Part shown: positions 24,607-32,996 of the stretch, in pieces
Numbering within the stretch: position 1 is the first letter of the stretch
How the letters are laid out: each line of letters begins with the position of its first letter
Assembly (NCBI RefSeq): GCF_945269915.1
Contig: NZ_CALYOY010000019.1
Span: 1-42,307 of the forward strand
From: an uncultured Bifidobacterium sp.
GTDB taxonomy: Bacteria; Actinomycetota; Actinomycetes; Actinomycetales; Bifidobacteriaceae
Direction: 5' to 3'
Length of the DNA stretch: 42,307 bases
The notes under the pieces: generated by a model
Seen by the model: the letters and a program-made list of their open reading frames with translations, nothing else
What the model was told of the DNA's origin: nothing
Database searches by the model: none
Program-made: the position numbers and the translations under genes

Positions 24607-25458
24607 ATGGGAACGAACCGAACAGCTGTCATCGATGTGGGCGGCGGGTACCGTTCCATCTTCGGCGCCGGCGTCTTCGACCGTTGCATGGAGGAGGGCA
24701 TCAATTTCGACCACTGCTACGGGGTCTCGGCAGGCAGCGCCAATCTGGCTTCCTTCCTGGCAGGGCAGCTCAGGCGGTGCTACAAGTTCTACACGGTCTA
24801 TTCCTCGAGGAGGGAATACGCCGGGGCCGGTAACTTCGTCAAGGATGGCAGCTTCGTCAACCTGGACTACGTCTACGGAACCCTCTCGGCCCACGACGGG
24901 GAAAACCCCCTGGACTACCAGGCGCTGATGAAGAACCCCGCCGGGTTCACGGTCGTGGCCTGCAATGCCCTGGACGGCTCGGCAACCTACTTCGACAAGT
25001 CCGACCTGGCCCAGGACAACTACGACATCCTCAAGGCCTCATCCTCGGTGCCGGTGGCCAACAAGGCCTACATGATCGACGGGATCCCCTACCTGGACGG
25101 CGGCATCGCCGACCCGGTTCCGGTCCGGAAGGCCCTGGACGAGGGCTATGACCGCATCGTCCTGGTCCTGACCCGTCAGCGGGACATCCTGCGCGAGCAG
25201 AAGAAGGACGTCCTCCCGGCCAGGATCCTTGCCAGGACCTACCCGGCCGCCGCCGAACGGCTCATGGAGCGCTACAAGACCTACAACGACGAGGTGGCCT
25301 TGGCCAAGGAGGCCGAGAAGAAGGGCAAGGTCCTGATCCTGGCCCCCGACAGCCTCTGCGGACTGACCACCCTCAGCAAGTCCCTGAAAGGGCTCAATGA
25401 GATGTACGACAAGGGCTACCGGAGTGCCGAGGCCATCAAGGACTTCCTGGTCGGCTGA
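24607..25458 (+). CDS. Patatin-like phospholipase (YjjU type)
   Basis: A 283-residue patatin-family serine hydrolase. The Ser-Asp dyad is visible: nucleophile motif GVSAGS, and YLDGGIADPVP with the catalytic Asp in DGG. The N-terminal VIDVGGGYRSIFGAGVFD replaces the usual glycine-rich oxyanion loop. No signal peptide or membrane helix, so it acts in the cytoplasm or at the inner face of the membrane, on an acyl lipid that cannot be named. GAGGTG precedes ATG 24607. It follows murI closely and is followed by a hairpin. Confidence 0.91.
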   Translation: MGTNRTAVIDVGGGYRSIFGAGVFDRCMEEGINFDHCYGVSAGSANLASFLAGQLRRCYKFYTVYSSRREYAGAGNFVKDGSFVNLDYVYGTLSAHDGENPLDYQALMKNPAGFTVVACNALDGSATYFDKSDLAQDNYDILKASSSVPVANKAYMIDGIPYLDGGIADPVPVRKALDEGYDRIVLVLTRQRDILREQKKDVLPARILARTYPAAAERLMERYKTYNDEVALAKEAEKKGKVLILAPDSLCGLTTLSKSLKGLNEMYDKGYRSAEAIKDFLVG

Positions 25459-25463
25459 AGCCC

Positions 25464-25494
25464 GCAGGCCGATCACCGAACCTGATCGACCTGC
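25464..25494 (+). terminator. Terminator after the patatin-like gene
   Basis: GCAGG-C-CGATCA and TGATCG-A-CCTGC form an 11-bp stem with one C/A mismatch and a 7-nt loop, 6 nt after the stop codon, followed by TTA. A simple intrinsic-like terminator lying between convergent genes. Confidence 0.65.
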
Positions 25495-25556
25495 TTACGG
25501 AATACGACTGACCCGCTCACCCAACCAGCGGGCGAACTGTGATTGACGATTCTGCC

Positions 25557-26459
25557 CTACCGCTCATCCTGGGTGGACTGGGCGGTCATCATGGCCGTGG
25601 CCATCTGGTTGAAGAGCTCGTTGTACCCACCGGGGGTCGCAGCAGGCAGCACGAGAGTCTTGGCATTGTCGGACTCGGCCATGGACCGCATCACATCCAG
25701 ATACTGGTTGAACAAGACCACGTTGTTGACTGCGTCGATATCCATGCCGACGGCCTTCAGGCTGTTGATCTGATCGACGATACCGTTGGCGATCTCGCGC
25801 CGGTAGTTGGCCTGGCCCTCACCCTGCATACGGGTCTTCTCCGCATCGGCGCTGGCCTGGGTCTCGATTTCAATCCTCCTGGCTGCGGCCCGTTCCCTGG
25901 TGGCCTCCTTCTCACGCTGTGCGGCGTTGATGGAGTCCATGGCCTGCTTGACCTGGGCTGAGGGATCGATGGCGGTGACCAGGGTCTTGATGACGGAGAA
26001 GCCGAAGCGCCGCATCTCCTGGCCGACGGTCTGCTGCACGTCGGAGGCGATATCGTCCTTGCGGGCGAAGGCGTCATCCAGGCTCAGGGAGGGGATGGCG
26101 GAACGGAGGGCATCTTCCATGTAGGAGCGGAGTTGCCCGGCCGGGTCGCCCAGCTCGTAGTATGCCGTGGCCACGTTCTGCGCCTCGACGCGGAACTGTG
26201 TGGATACCTCCACGGTGACGAAGACGTTGTCCTTGGTCTTGGTTTCCAGCTTCACGTTGAGCTGGTTGACCCTGAGGTTGGTCTTGGTGGCCACCCTGTC
26301 GACAAGGGGGATCCTGACGTGGATTCCGGCCAGGACCACCCGGTGAAACTTGCCGAACCGTTCAATGATGTAGGCCTGCTGCTGTGGCACCACGAATATG
26401 CTCAGCATGAGACCTAACAGAATGATGACCAAAAGGCCTATTGCGATACCAGAACCCAT
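25557..26459 (-). CDS. SPFH/Band 7 (stomatin/prohibitin-like) membrane protein
   Basis: A 300-residue slipin-type protein. One N-terminal helix (IAIGLLVIILLGLMLSIFVV) is followed by the Band 7 domain QQAYIIERFGKFHRVVLAGI and PLVDRV, then a charged coiled coil (INAAQREKEATRERAAARRI) and a C-terminal NNVVLFNQYLDVMRSMAES region. Such proteins assemble into large membrane rings and organise microdomains or regulate membrane proteases such as FtsH or NfeD-linked peptidases; no NfeD gene is adjacent. AAGGAG 8 nt upstream supports ATG 26459. The frame is open upstream but not family-like there. Confidence 0.93.
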   Translation of the reverse strand: MGSGIAIGLLVIILLGLMLSIFVVPQQQAYIIERFGKFHRVVLAGIHVRIPLVDRVATKTNLRVNQLNVKLETKTKDNVFVTVEVSTQFRVEAQNVATAYYELGDPAGQLRSYMEDALRSAIPSLSLDDAFARKDDIASDVQQTVGQEMRRFGFSVIKTLVTAIDPSAQVKQAMDSINAAQREKEATRERAAARRIEIETQASADAEKTRMQGEGQANYRREIANGIVDQINSLKAVGMDIDAVNNVVLFNQYLDVMRSMAESDNAKTLVLPAATPGGYNELFNQMATAMMTAQSTQDER

Positions 26460-26674
26460 CTTCCTGCTCCTTTGATTCCGAACGGCCCACGGCCCCCACT
26501 CCAGGACCAGCCGCCTCCGACAGTCGTCATGACCACCATACATGAAACCGAACATGGCCATGATTGCACCGGAGCGCGGAAATACCGTGGAAGCCGAACC
26601 AGGGGGAATACACTCGGCCTTATCAGCCCGCGCCGGAACCGTGGACGAATTCACCACTTCTGAAAGGACGATTC

Positions 26675-27622
26675 ATGACACTGCTTCGCAATACCAATAC
26701 GGAGATCTTCCCCCTGGTCCTGGGAGGCAACACCTTCGGCTGGACCAGTGACGAGCAGACCAGCGACAAGGTCCTGGAGGCCTACGTCGAGGCCGGCGGC
26801 AACCTGATTGACACCGCCGACGTCTACTCGGCCTGGGCACCGGGCCACTCCGGCGGCGAATCGGAGATTATCCTGGGGCGCTGGCTGGCCAGAAGCGGCA
26901 AGCGCGACAAGGTATTGGTGGCCACCAAGGCCAGCCAGCATCCCCAATACCCCGGGCTGTCGGCCCGGAACGTCGAAGCCGCCGCCGATGCCTCCATGCT
27001 CCGCCTTGGCGTGGATGTGATCGACCTCTACTACGCCCACTTCGATGATCAGAAGACCCCCCTGGAGGAGACCGCTGCAGCCTTCGACAAACTGGTCAAG
27101 GAGGGCAAGGCCCGGGCCATCGGCCTGTCCAACTACTCCCCCGACCGAATCCGCGAGTGGTTCAGAATCGCCCGCCAGAACGACCTGACCCTCCCAGTGG
27201 CCCTGGAACCCCAGTACAACCTGGTCTACCGCAAGGCCTACGAGGGTGGCCTCATGGAGGTGGCCCGGGATGAGGACCTGGCCGTATTCCCCTACTTCTC
27301 CCTGGCCTCAGGTTTCCTGACCGGCAAGTACCGCACCCTGGACGATCTGAAAGGCAAACAGCGCGAGGGGATGGTCAAGGACTTCTTCACCCAGGAGGGT
27401 CTGGACGTGGTCTCGGCCATGGACGGCATCGCCAAGGCCCACGGCGTGGAGTTGGCCACCGTGGCCCTGGCCTGGCTGAACCACCGCCCTCAGGTTGCGG
27501 CCCCAATCGCCTCCGCCCGGACACCAGAGCAGCTGCCGGCCCTCCTGGCCGCGGCCAAGCTGGAACTGAGCGACAAGGAGATCCAAACCCTCAACGAGAT
27601 CAGCGACAAGGTCGGCGCCTGA
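26675..27622 (+). CDS. Aldo/keto reductase
   Basis: A 315-residue NAD(P)H-dependent reductase of the AKR superfamily, closest in pattern to the Tas/YajO type. The tetrad is complete: Asp and Tyr in LIDTADVYSAW, Lys in VLVATKASQ and His in YYAHFDD; the cofactor end has AIGLSNYSPDRI and PIASARTPEQL. It reduces carbonyl compounds such as aldehydes; the specific substrate is unknown. AAGGA 7 nt before ATG 26675 fixes the start. It is divergent from the SPFH gene and is followed by a strong terminator. Confidence 0.95.
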   Translation: MTLLRNTNTEIFPLVLGGNTFGWTSDEQTSDKVLEAYVEAGGNLIDTADVYSAWAPGHSGGESEIILGRWLARSGKRDKVLVATKASQHPQYPGLSARNVEAAADASMLRLGVDVIDLYYAHFDDQKTPLEETAAAFDKLVKEGKARAIGLSNYSPDRIREWFRIARQNDLTLPVALEPQYNLVYRKAYEGGLMEVARDEDLAVFPYFSLASGFLTGKYRTLDDLKGKQREGMVKDFFTQEGLDVVSAMDGIAKAHGVELATVALAWLNHRPQVAAPIASARTPEQLPALLAAAKLELSDKEIQTLNEISDKVGA

Positions 27623-27680
27623 GTCTGAGGTCTGAGGTCACCGCCGCGAAGATGGTTTGACTGTGGTGGCCCGAAAATAC

Positions 27681-27718
27681 AAAAGGGCTTCCATCCCGGT
27701 CCGGATGGAAGCCCTTTT
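27681..27718. terminator. Perfect bidirectional terminator
   Basis: A 16-bp perfect stem (27681-27696 with 27703-27718) with a 6-nt loop CGGTCC, beginning with AAAA and ending with TTTT, so it has a U-run in both directions. It separates the convergent reductase and ileS genes and should serve both. Confidence 0.95.
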
Positions 27719-27731
27719 CCGTGTCCTGCAA

Positions 27732-30700
27732 TCAGGCCTTGGCCAGATCCACCTGGGGCTCGGTCAGTCCGTCAGCGGCCTTGACCTCCAGGCTGGTGGC
27801 CAGGGTCTCCTGACTGATCAGGTTCCGGAACTGCTCGGCCTTGGGGGCATCCGCCGCAGGCAGGGTCAGGGTCAGGCTGATCCGGTCGGCTATGTCCAGG
27901 TCGGCGGCCTTGCGGGCGTCCTGAACCTGCCGGATCAGGTCCCTGGCGTATCCCTCGGCCATGAGGTCATCGGTGAGTCGGGTGTCCAGGATGACGAATC
28001 CGCCGGTGGGCAGCGCGGCTGAAGCCGACTGGTCCGCCTGCGCCCCGTCCTCCTGTTCGATCCTGTTGTCAAGCTGATACTCGGTGGGCTCCAGGGCCAC
28101 GTCACCAGCGGGGGTCTGGACCACCACCCGGCCATCCTCCTCCCGCCAGGCTCCGGCCTTGGAGGCCTTGATGACGAACTGGACCTGCTTGCCCAGCCTG
28201 GGCCCGGCGGCCCTGGCATTGACCTTCAGGTCATGGATGATGCGCAGGCCACGCTCCTGGGCCTGATCCAGAGTGCAGAACCCCACATCCTTGATGTTGA
28301 GCTCGGCCTTGAGGATGCCCACATAGGGGCGGGCGGCATCGGGGTCGCGGTCGATCACGGTCAGCCTGGAAAGGGGCTGACGAACCCGGATCTGCTCGGA
28401 CTTGCGCAGGGAGAGGGTGGCGGAGACCACCTCGCGGACCTTCTCCATGGCGGCGACCAGGGCCGTATCGTCCTTGACTGCCCGACCCAGCTCGGTCTCC
28501 TCGCCAGTGGCCTCGTCGACCAGGAAGGGCCAGTCGGCCAGATGGACCGACTCCCCTCCGGTCAGACCACGCCAGACCTCCTCGGCCTCCATGGGGGCCA
28601 GGGGTGCCAGGACGCGCGAGAAGACCTCCAGGACCGTGTAGAGGGTGTCGAAGGCCTGGTGGTCCTCACTCCAGAACCGGTCGCGGTTGTTGCGGATGTA
28701 CCAGTTGGTCAGCACATCGATGAAGTCGGTGACCGCATCGCAGGCATCCGAGATGGCGAAGTCGTTCAGGGCCTTCTCGACCGACAGGACCAGACGGCGC
28801 AGTCGGGCCAGGAGGAAGCGGTCCATCTCGGGCAGGTTCCCGACCCGGTCGGCCGTCAGCCGGTGCGCCTCATACCCTGCTCCCCCATTGGCCGCGTTGG
28901 CGTAGAGGGTATAGAAGTAGTAGGAGCTCCAGACCGGCAGCATGACCTGGCGGACCGTGTCACGAATCCCGTCGGCCGTCACGACCAGGTTCCCCCCACG
29001 CAGGATGGAGGAGCTCATCAGGAACCATCGCATGGCATCGGAACCATACTTGTCGAAGACCCCGTTCACGTCCGGATAGTTGCGCAGGTGCTTGCTCATC
29101 TTCTGGCCGTCCGAGCCCAGGACGATGCCGTGGCAGATCACGTTCTTGAAGGCCGGTCGATCGAAGAGGGCCGTTGACATGATGTGCATGGTGTAGAACC
29201 AGCCACGGGTCTGGCCGATGTACTCCACCACGAAGTCGCAGGGGTCCCTGTCCTCGAAGTACTGCTTGTTCTCGAAGGGGTAGTGGAACTGCGCGAAGGG
29301 CATGGAGCCCGACTCGAACCAGCAGTCCAGCACGTCCGAGATCCTGTGCATGGTCGACTTGCCTGTGGGGTCGTCGGGGTTGGGCCTGGTCAGCTGGTCG
29401 ATCCAGGGCCGGTGCATGTTGACCTGGCCCTTGTCGTCGGTCGGGTAGCGGCCGAAGTCCCGCTTGAGCTCGTCCAGGGAGCCGTAGACATCCACCCTGG
29501 GATACCTGGGGTCATCCGATACCCAGACCGGGATGGGGGACCCCCAGAACCGGTTGCGGGAGATGGACCAGTCACGGGCGTTGGCCAGCCACTTGCCGAA
29601 CTGGCCGTCCTTGACGTTCTCGGGAATCCAGTTGATCTCCTGGTTGAGTTCCAGGAGGCGGTCCTTGATCCTGGTGACGGAGACGAACCAACTGGAGACC
29701 GGCTTGTAGATCAGCGGGGTGCCGCAACGCCAGCAGTGGGGGTAGGAGTGGACGTAGCTCTTCTCCTGGAAGAGGATGGCCCGGTGCTCGGCGGGAATCC
29801 GGCCCAGGGGGCCATCGCCGGCGCGCAGGTTACGGATGATGGGCAGGTTGGCATCGAAGGCCTGCATCCCCTCGTAGTCCGGGCACTCGCCGGTGAAGAC
29901 GGCACCGGCGTCCAGGGGGTCCACGGTCCTGATCCCCTTGGCGTTGAGGGTGTTCATATCATCCTCGCCGTAGGGGGCCTGGTGGACCAGTCCGGTTCCC
30001 TCGACGGTGTCCACGTAGTCGGCCGTGTAGATGGTGTAGGCATTGGGGCCGGGCGTCCCGCCCTCGGCCAGGGCCTTATCGTCCGCGTAATAGGGGAAGA
30101 CCGGCCAGTAACGCCAACCCTCCATCTCGGAGCCCTTGAGGGTCCGGACCACCTGGTAATCCTCCCCCAGCTGCTTGGCATAGTCACCCAGACGGGCCGT
30201 GGCCAGGTAGAACTTCTTCCCGGCATAGTCGCCGCTGACCGGGCTGACCTCGGAGTACTCGATGTCGGCACCGACCACGATGGCCAGGTTGGTGGGGACG
30301 GTCCAGGGGGTGGTGGTCCAGAAGACCGCGTAGGCATCCTCCTCGTCCCTGAGCCGGACGGCCACGGAGACCGTGGTGTCCTGCCGGTCCTGGTAGACGT
30401 CGGCATCCATGCGCAGCTCATGGTTGGACAGTGGGGTCTGATCCTTCCAGCAGTACGGCAGCACCCGGTTTCCCTGGTATGCCAGTCCCTTGTCATAAAG
30501 GGTCTTGAAGGCCCACATGACGGACTCCATGTAGGGCACGTCCAGGGTCTTGTAGCCGTGGTCGAAGTCGACCCAGCGGGCCTGGCGGTGGACGTAATCC
30601 TTCCACTCGTCGGTGTACTTGAGGACGGAGGAACGGCAGGCGTCGTTGAACTTCTCGATGCCCATCTGCTCGATCTGGTCCACGCTGTCGATGCCCAGCT

Positions 30701-31073
30701 CCCTTTGGGCCTCCAGCTCGGCGGGCAGGCCATGGGTGTCCCAGCCGAACACACGGTTGACCTTGTGGCCCTTCATGGTCTGGTAGCGCGGAATCACATC
30801 CTTGACGTACCCGGTCAGGAGGTGACCATAGTGGGGCAGGCCATTGGCGAAGGGGGGACCGTCGAAGAAGACGAACTCGTTGTCGGCATGGTCACCCGAG
30901 GGCCTGCGCTCCACGGACTTGTTGAACGTGTCATCCCGGTCCCAATACTCCAGTACCGACTCCTCCATGTGGGGGAATGAGGGATTGGGGGTCACCTGGG
31001 AAAGACCCTGGTCCACCACGGCCTTGGGATAGACATTGCCGTCCTGCTTGTCTGGTTCAGTGGATTGGCTCAC
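27732..31073 (-). CDS. ileS: Isoleucyl-tRNA synthetase
   Basis: A 1113-residue class I synthetase that charges tRNA-Ile and edits valine. The HIGH motif reads HYGH (residues 81-84) and the KMSKS motif KMSKH (from about 658). FDGPPFANGLPHYGH, WDTHGLPAE and the long C-terminal domain are like the larger, eukaryote-like IleS group, which often resists mupirocin. GTG 31073 is the start, with AGGAG 8 nt upstream; that ribosome binding site is part of a T-box-controlled hairpin. The gene is transcribed alone and ends at the perfect terminator. Confidence 0.97.
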   Translation of the reverse strand: MSQSTEPDKQDGNVYPKAVVDQGLSQVTPNPSFPHMEESVLEYWDRDDTFNKSVERRPSGDHADNEFVFFDGPPFANGLPHYGHLLTGYVKDVIPRYQTMKGHKVNRVFGWDTHGLPAELEAQRELGIDSVDQIEQMGIEKFNDACRSSVLKYTDEWKDYVHRQARWVDFDHGYKTLDVPYMESVMWAFKTLYDKGLAYQGNRVLPYCWKDQTPLSNHELRMDADVYQDRQDTTVSVAVRLRDEEDAYAVFWTTTPWTVPTNLAIVVGADIEYSEVSPVSGDYAGKKFYLATARLGDYAKQLGEDYQVVRTLKGSEMEGWRYWPVFPYYADDKALAEGGTPGPNAYTIYTADYVDTVEGTGLVHQAPYGEDDMNTLNAKGIRTVDPLDAGAVFTGECPDYEGMQAFDANLPIIRNLRAGDGPLGRIPAEHRAILFQEKSYVHSYPHCWRCGTPLIYKPVSSWFVSVTRIKDRLLELNQEINWIPENVKDGQFGKWLANARDWSISRNRFWGSPIPVWVSDDPRYPRVDVYGSLDELKRDFGRYPTDDKGQVNMHRPWIDQLTRPNPDDPTGKSTMHRISDVLDCWFESGSMPFAQFHYPFENKQYFEDRDPCDFVVEYIGQTRGWFYTMHIMSTALFDRPAFKNVICHGIVLGSDGQKMSKHLRNYPDVNGVFDKYGSDAMRWFLMSSSILRGGNLVVTADGIRDTVRQVMLPVWSSYYFYTLYANAANGGAGYEAHRLTADRVGNLPEMDRFLLARLRRLVLSVEKALNDFAISDACDAVTDFIDVLTNWYIRNNRDRFWSEDHQAFDTLYTVLEVFSRVLAPLAPMEAEEVWRGLTGGESVHLADWPFLVDEATGEETELGRAVKDDTALVAAMEKVREVVSATLSLRKSEQIRVRQPLSRLTVIDRDPDAARPYVGILKAELNIKDVGFCTLDQAQERGLRIIHDLKVNARAAGPRLGKQVQFVIKASKAGAWREEDGRVVVQTPAGDVALEPTEYQLDNRIEQEDGAQADQSASAALPTGGFVILDTRLTDDLMAEGYARDLIRQVQDARKAADLDIADRISLTLTLPAADAPKAEQFRNLISQETLATSLEVKAADGLTEPQVDLAKA

Positions 31074-31293
31074 CGTTCACGCTCCTCGCTGGTTGTTCCT
31101 GTAACCACGCCGAGGACGATGGGACCCAATCAGGTCCACCGCGGTACCACCTCGCTTGCCCGGCCAAGACACCCTGCCGGACCGCTTCATCAGGGCTGTG
31201 CGGGCCCACCCGTCGGGTCTACTGGGAACCAGCCCGGGGCTGGTTCTGTTCTTCCGAAGGCTCCCCGCTGATGACGGATCAAGGCCCATTGGT
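31074..31293 (-). ncRNA. T-box riboswitch leader of ileS
   Basis: The minus-strand leader of about 220 nt contains the T-box sequence GGTGGTACCGCGGTGGACC (31152-31133 region). Its UGGU can pair with the ACCA end of uncharged tRNA-Ile. Candidate Ile (ATC) specifier codons occur in TTGATCCGTCATCAGCGG (31284-31267), early in the leader. No terminator with a U-run follows. Instead CCTCG and CGAGG (31115-31111 with 31088-31084), extended by TGGTT/AACCA, form a hairpin that takes up part of the ribosome binding site AGGAG (31086-31082). This fits the translational T-boxes known from actinobacterial ileS genes: uncharged tRNA would free the ribosome binding site. Confidence 0.88.
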
Positions 31294-31299
31294 CAACAG

Positions 31300-31308
31300 A
31301 TTATACCA
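31300..31308 (-). promoter_or_regulatory. Extended -10 promoter of ileS
   Basis: TGGTATAAT on the minus strand is a perfect extended -10 (TGnTATAAT). A -35 is not obvious, as expected for this promoter class. Transcription should begin near 31293, at the top of the T-box leader. Confidence 0.7.
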
Positions 31309-31485
31309 CCCTCATGAAATCATTGACTGGCTTTCGTATCCTGGGACCGGACATCCGCAAGACGGGACACACCAAAAAGCCTTGACCAGGATGACCCGCC
31401 CTGTCGGCAGGCTGCAATGAAAGACCACGGCAACGACCTGGAAGACCTTCCGCAGAACAGCTCTGCCCCTTGGAAGCAAGAGGCG
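31309..31485. other. Intergenic stretch without a gene
   Basis: Between the ileS promoter and the end of the ligase gene. I see no coding signal, tRNA or strong hairpin here. Confidence 0.4.
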
Positions 31486-32808
31486 CTACTTCTGGAAGCA
31501 ATCGGGGTTGGCGAAATCCCCGGGGACGGTGCCCAGGGTGTCGGCGGCACCCAGGATTTCGCGCCAGGAATCGAGCGAACGACCATAGGGCCGAGCCTGG
31601 GCACCGTGTACCTGAAGGTCGGCCTTGGCCAGGAGGACCTCCTCCTCGGTCAGGCCGGAGAAGAGGGATTCCAGGCGGGCCAGCTGGCCCGGGTCATAGA
31701 AGTCGTGGCCGATGATCTCCAAGAGCCGTCCCGCACGCTCCTGGGGCAGGGAGTCCCAGTGTCGCAGCTCGATGTAGTTCTTCAGCCGCACATCGTTGAA
31801 GTGCGTGGTCAGGATATGGGCCACTTCATGCTCGTTCAGGGGGCGGTCGGGGTAGATCTCGGCCGCATTTTCGTGCCAGCAGATGAAGAAGGGCTTCTCA
31901 TGCCGGTCCCGGACCTCAGGTGTCTGGGAGACATCGGCCACCATGAGCGGGGTGGAAAGGAGGTCGACCGCATAGTCCTCCCAGCCGAACCCCTCCTCGT
32001 AGAGTCCGGGGATGAGCCCGGTGCGCTGGACGTCCAGCCAATCCCAGATGCGCTGCCGACGCAACGGCAGGGTGTTGACCTGGTCCTCGAAGATCGGGGT
32101 GTTGCGGAAGAAGTAGGCCAGGATGGGACCGATGGCGGTGCCCAACCTGATCTTGGCGACCGCGTCCCGCTCATCCCGGTAGTCGATGCTGACCTGGGTC
32201 GAGGCGGTGCTCCGCATCATCATGGGCCCGCACTGGCCGATACGGCCCAGGTAGGTGTTCATGACATCGTAGCGTTCCTTGGGATTGACATGCACGTCAC
32301 GGAAGGAACCGGCAGGCCGATATCCGTACTCGACCAGGCGGAAACCCAGCCGTTCGGCGATCGGGTCCACCTGGCTGCGGAAGCCTCGGTAGAGGGACTC
32401 GAATTCATTCCGGTCCCTCAGAACCCCCAAGGAGCATTCCACCTGGCTGCCGGGCTCCAGGGAGACCACGCACCCCGGCCGGCTCAGCCCAACCAGGAAA
32501 CCATCTTCCCGGTACTCCTTGTCACCGTCATAGAGCGGTTCCAACTCCTTGAGCAGGGCCGCTATGCCGGTCTCACCCTCGTAGGGAACCGGGGCATCGG
32601 TTCCGTCGTTGCGTACCGGAAGGTGCTCGATCTCGACGCCGAACCCCTGGTCGGCGGCCGACTTGGCCCCATGCTCGAAGTACCGGACCAGGCTGGCTAC
32701 ATGCTTGGGGTTCGGAACCGTCAACAGGTGCGCATACCCGACACCTCTGCTTTTCCTCATGCTGTCATGGTAGGAGGCGGACTCCCCCGACGGAAACCAA
32801 CACACCAT
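31486..32808 (-). CDS. Glutamate-cysteine ligase, GCS2 family
   Basis: A 440-residue ATP-dependent carboxylate-amine ligase of the GCS2 type, close to plant/actinobacterial glutamate-cysteine ligase (as EgtA). It would make gamma-glutamylcysteine from Glu and Cys. Typical blocks are GFGVEIEHLPV, EPGSQVECSLG, RPAGSFRDVHVNPKERY, MMRSTASTQVSIDY and the C-terminal ELRHWDSLP. GGGGAGGG 9 nt before ATG 32808 supports that start; ATG 32760 is an alternative closer to the conserved core. No glutathione synthetase or ergothioneine gene is adjacent, so the final thiol is unknown. It is a separate unit from the GH3 gene upstream, with 188 bp between. Confidence 0.87.
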   Translation of the reverse strand: MVCWFPSGESASYHDSMRKSRGVGYAHLLTVPNPKHVASLVRYFEHGAKSAADQGFGVEIEHLPVRNDGTDAPVPYEGETGIAALLKELEPLYDGDKEYREDGFLVGLSRPGCVVSLEPGSQVECSLGVLRDRNEFESLYRGFRSQVDPIAERLGFRLVEYGYRPAGSFRDVHVNPKERYDVMNTYLGRIGQCGPMMMRSTASTQVSIDYRDERDAVAKIRLGTAIGPILAYFFRNTPIFEDQVNTLPLRRQRIWDWLDVQRTGLIPGLYEEGFGWEDYAVDLLSTPLMVADVSQTPEVRDRHEKPFFICWHENAAEIYPDRPLNEHEVAHILTTHFNDVRLKNYIELRHWDSLPQERAGRLLEIIGHDFYDPGQLARLESLFSGLTEEEVLLAKADLQVHGAQARPYGRSLDSWREILGAADTLGTVPGDFANPDCFQK

Positions 32809-32996
32809 AATCCGATACCCTCCCCGTTAACCACATTGCACTATCGTGACTGGCCTTGGCCGAAGGTATCCCCCTCACCGACTTGAAGGGCAAAACCAGA
32901 CCGGTCCTGCCGGGAACCCCATGGGACCCACCAGGACCGATCGAGGCATGAGGAGAATGCCTGCCGAGTCATCCGAGGACGTCCGGCGCCCCTTCC

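Noticed and set aside
29184..30980. 598-codon open frame opposite ileS
   Set aside because: Shadow of ileS; Val/Gly/Leu/Asp-rich composition and no family pattern or ribosome binding site.
31417..32886. 489-codon open frame opposite the glutamate-cysteine ligase
   Set aside because: The minus-strand frame carries clear GCS2 motifs, so this one is a shadow.
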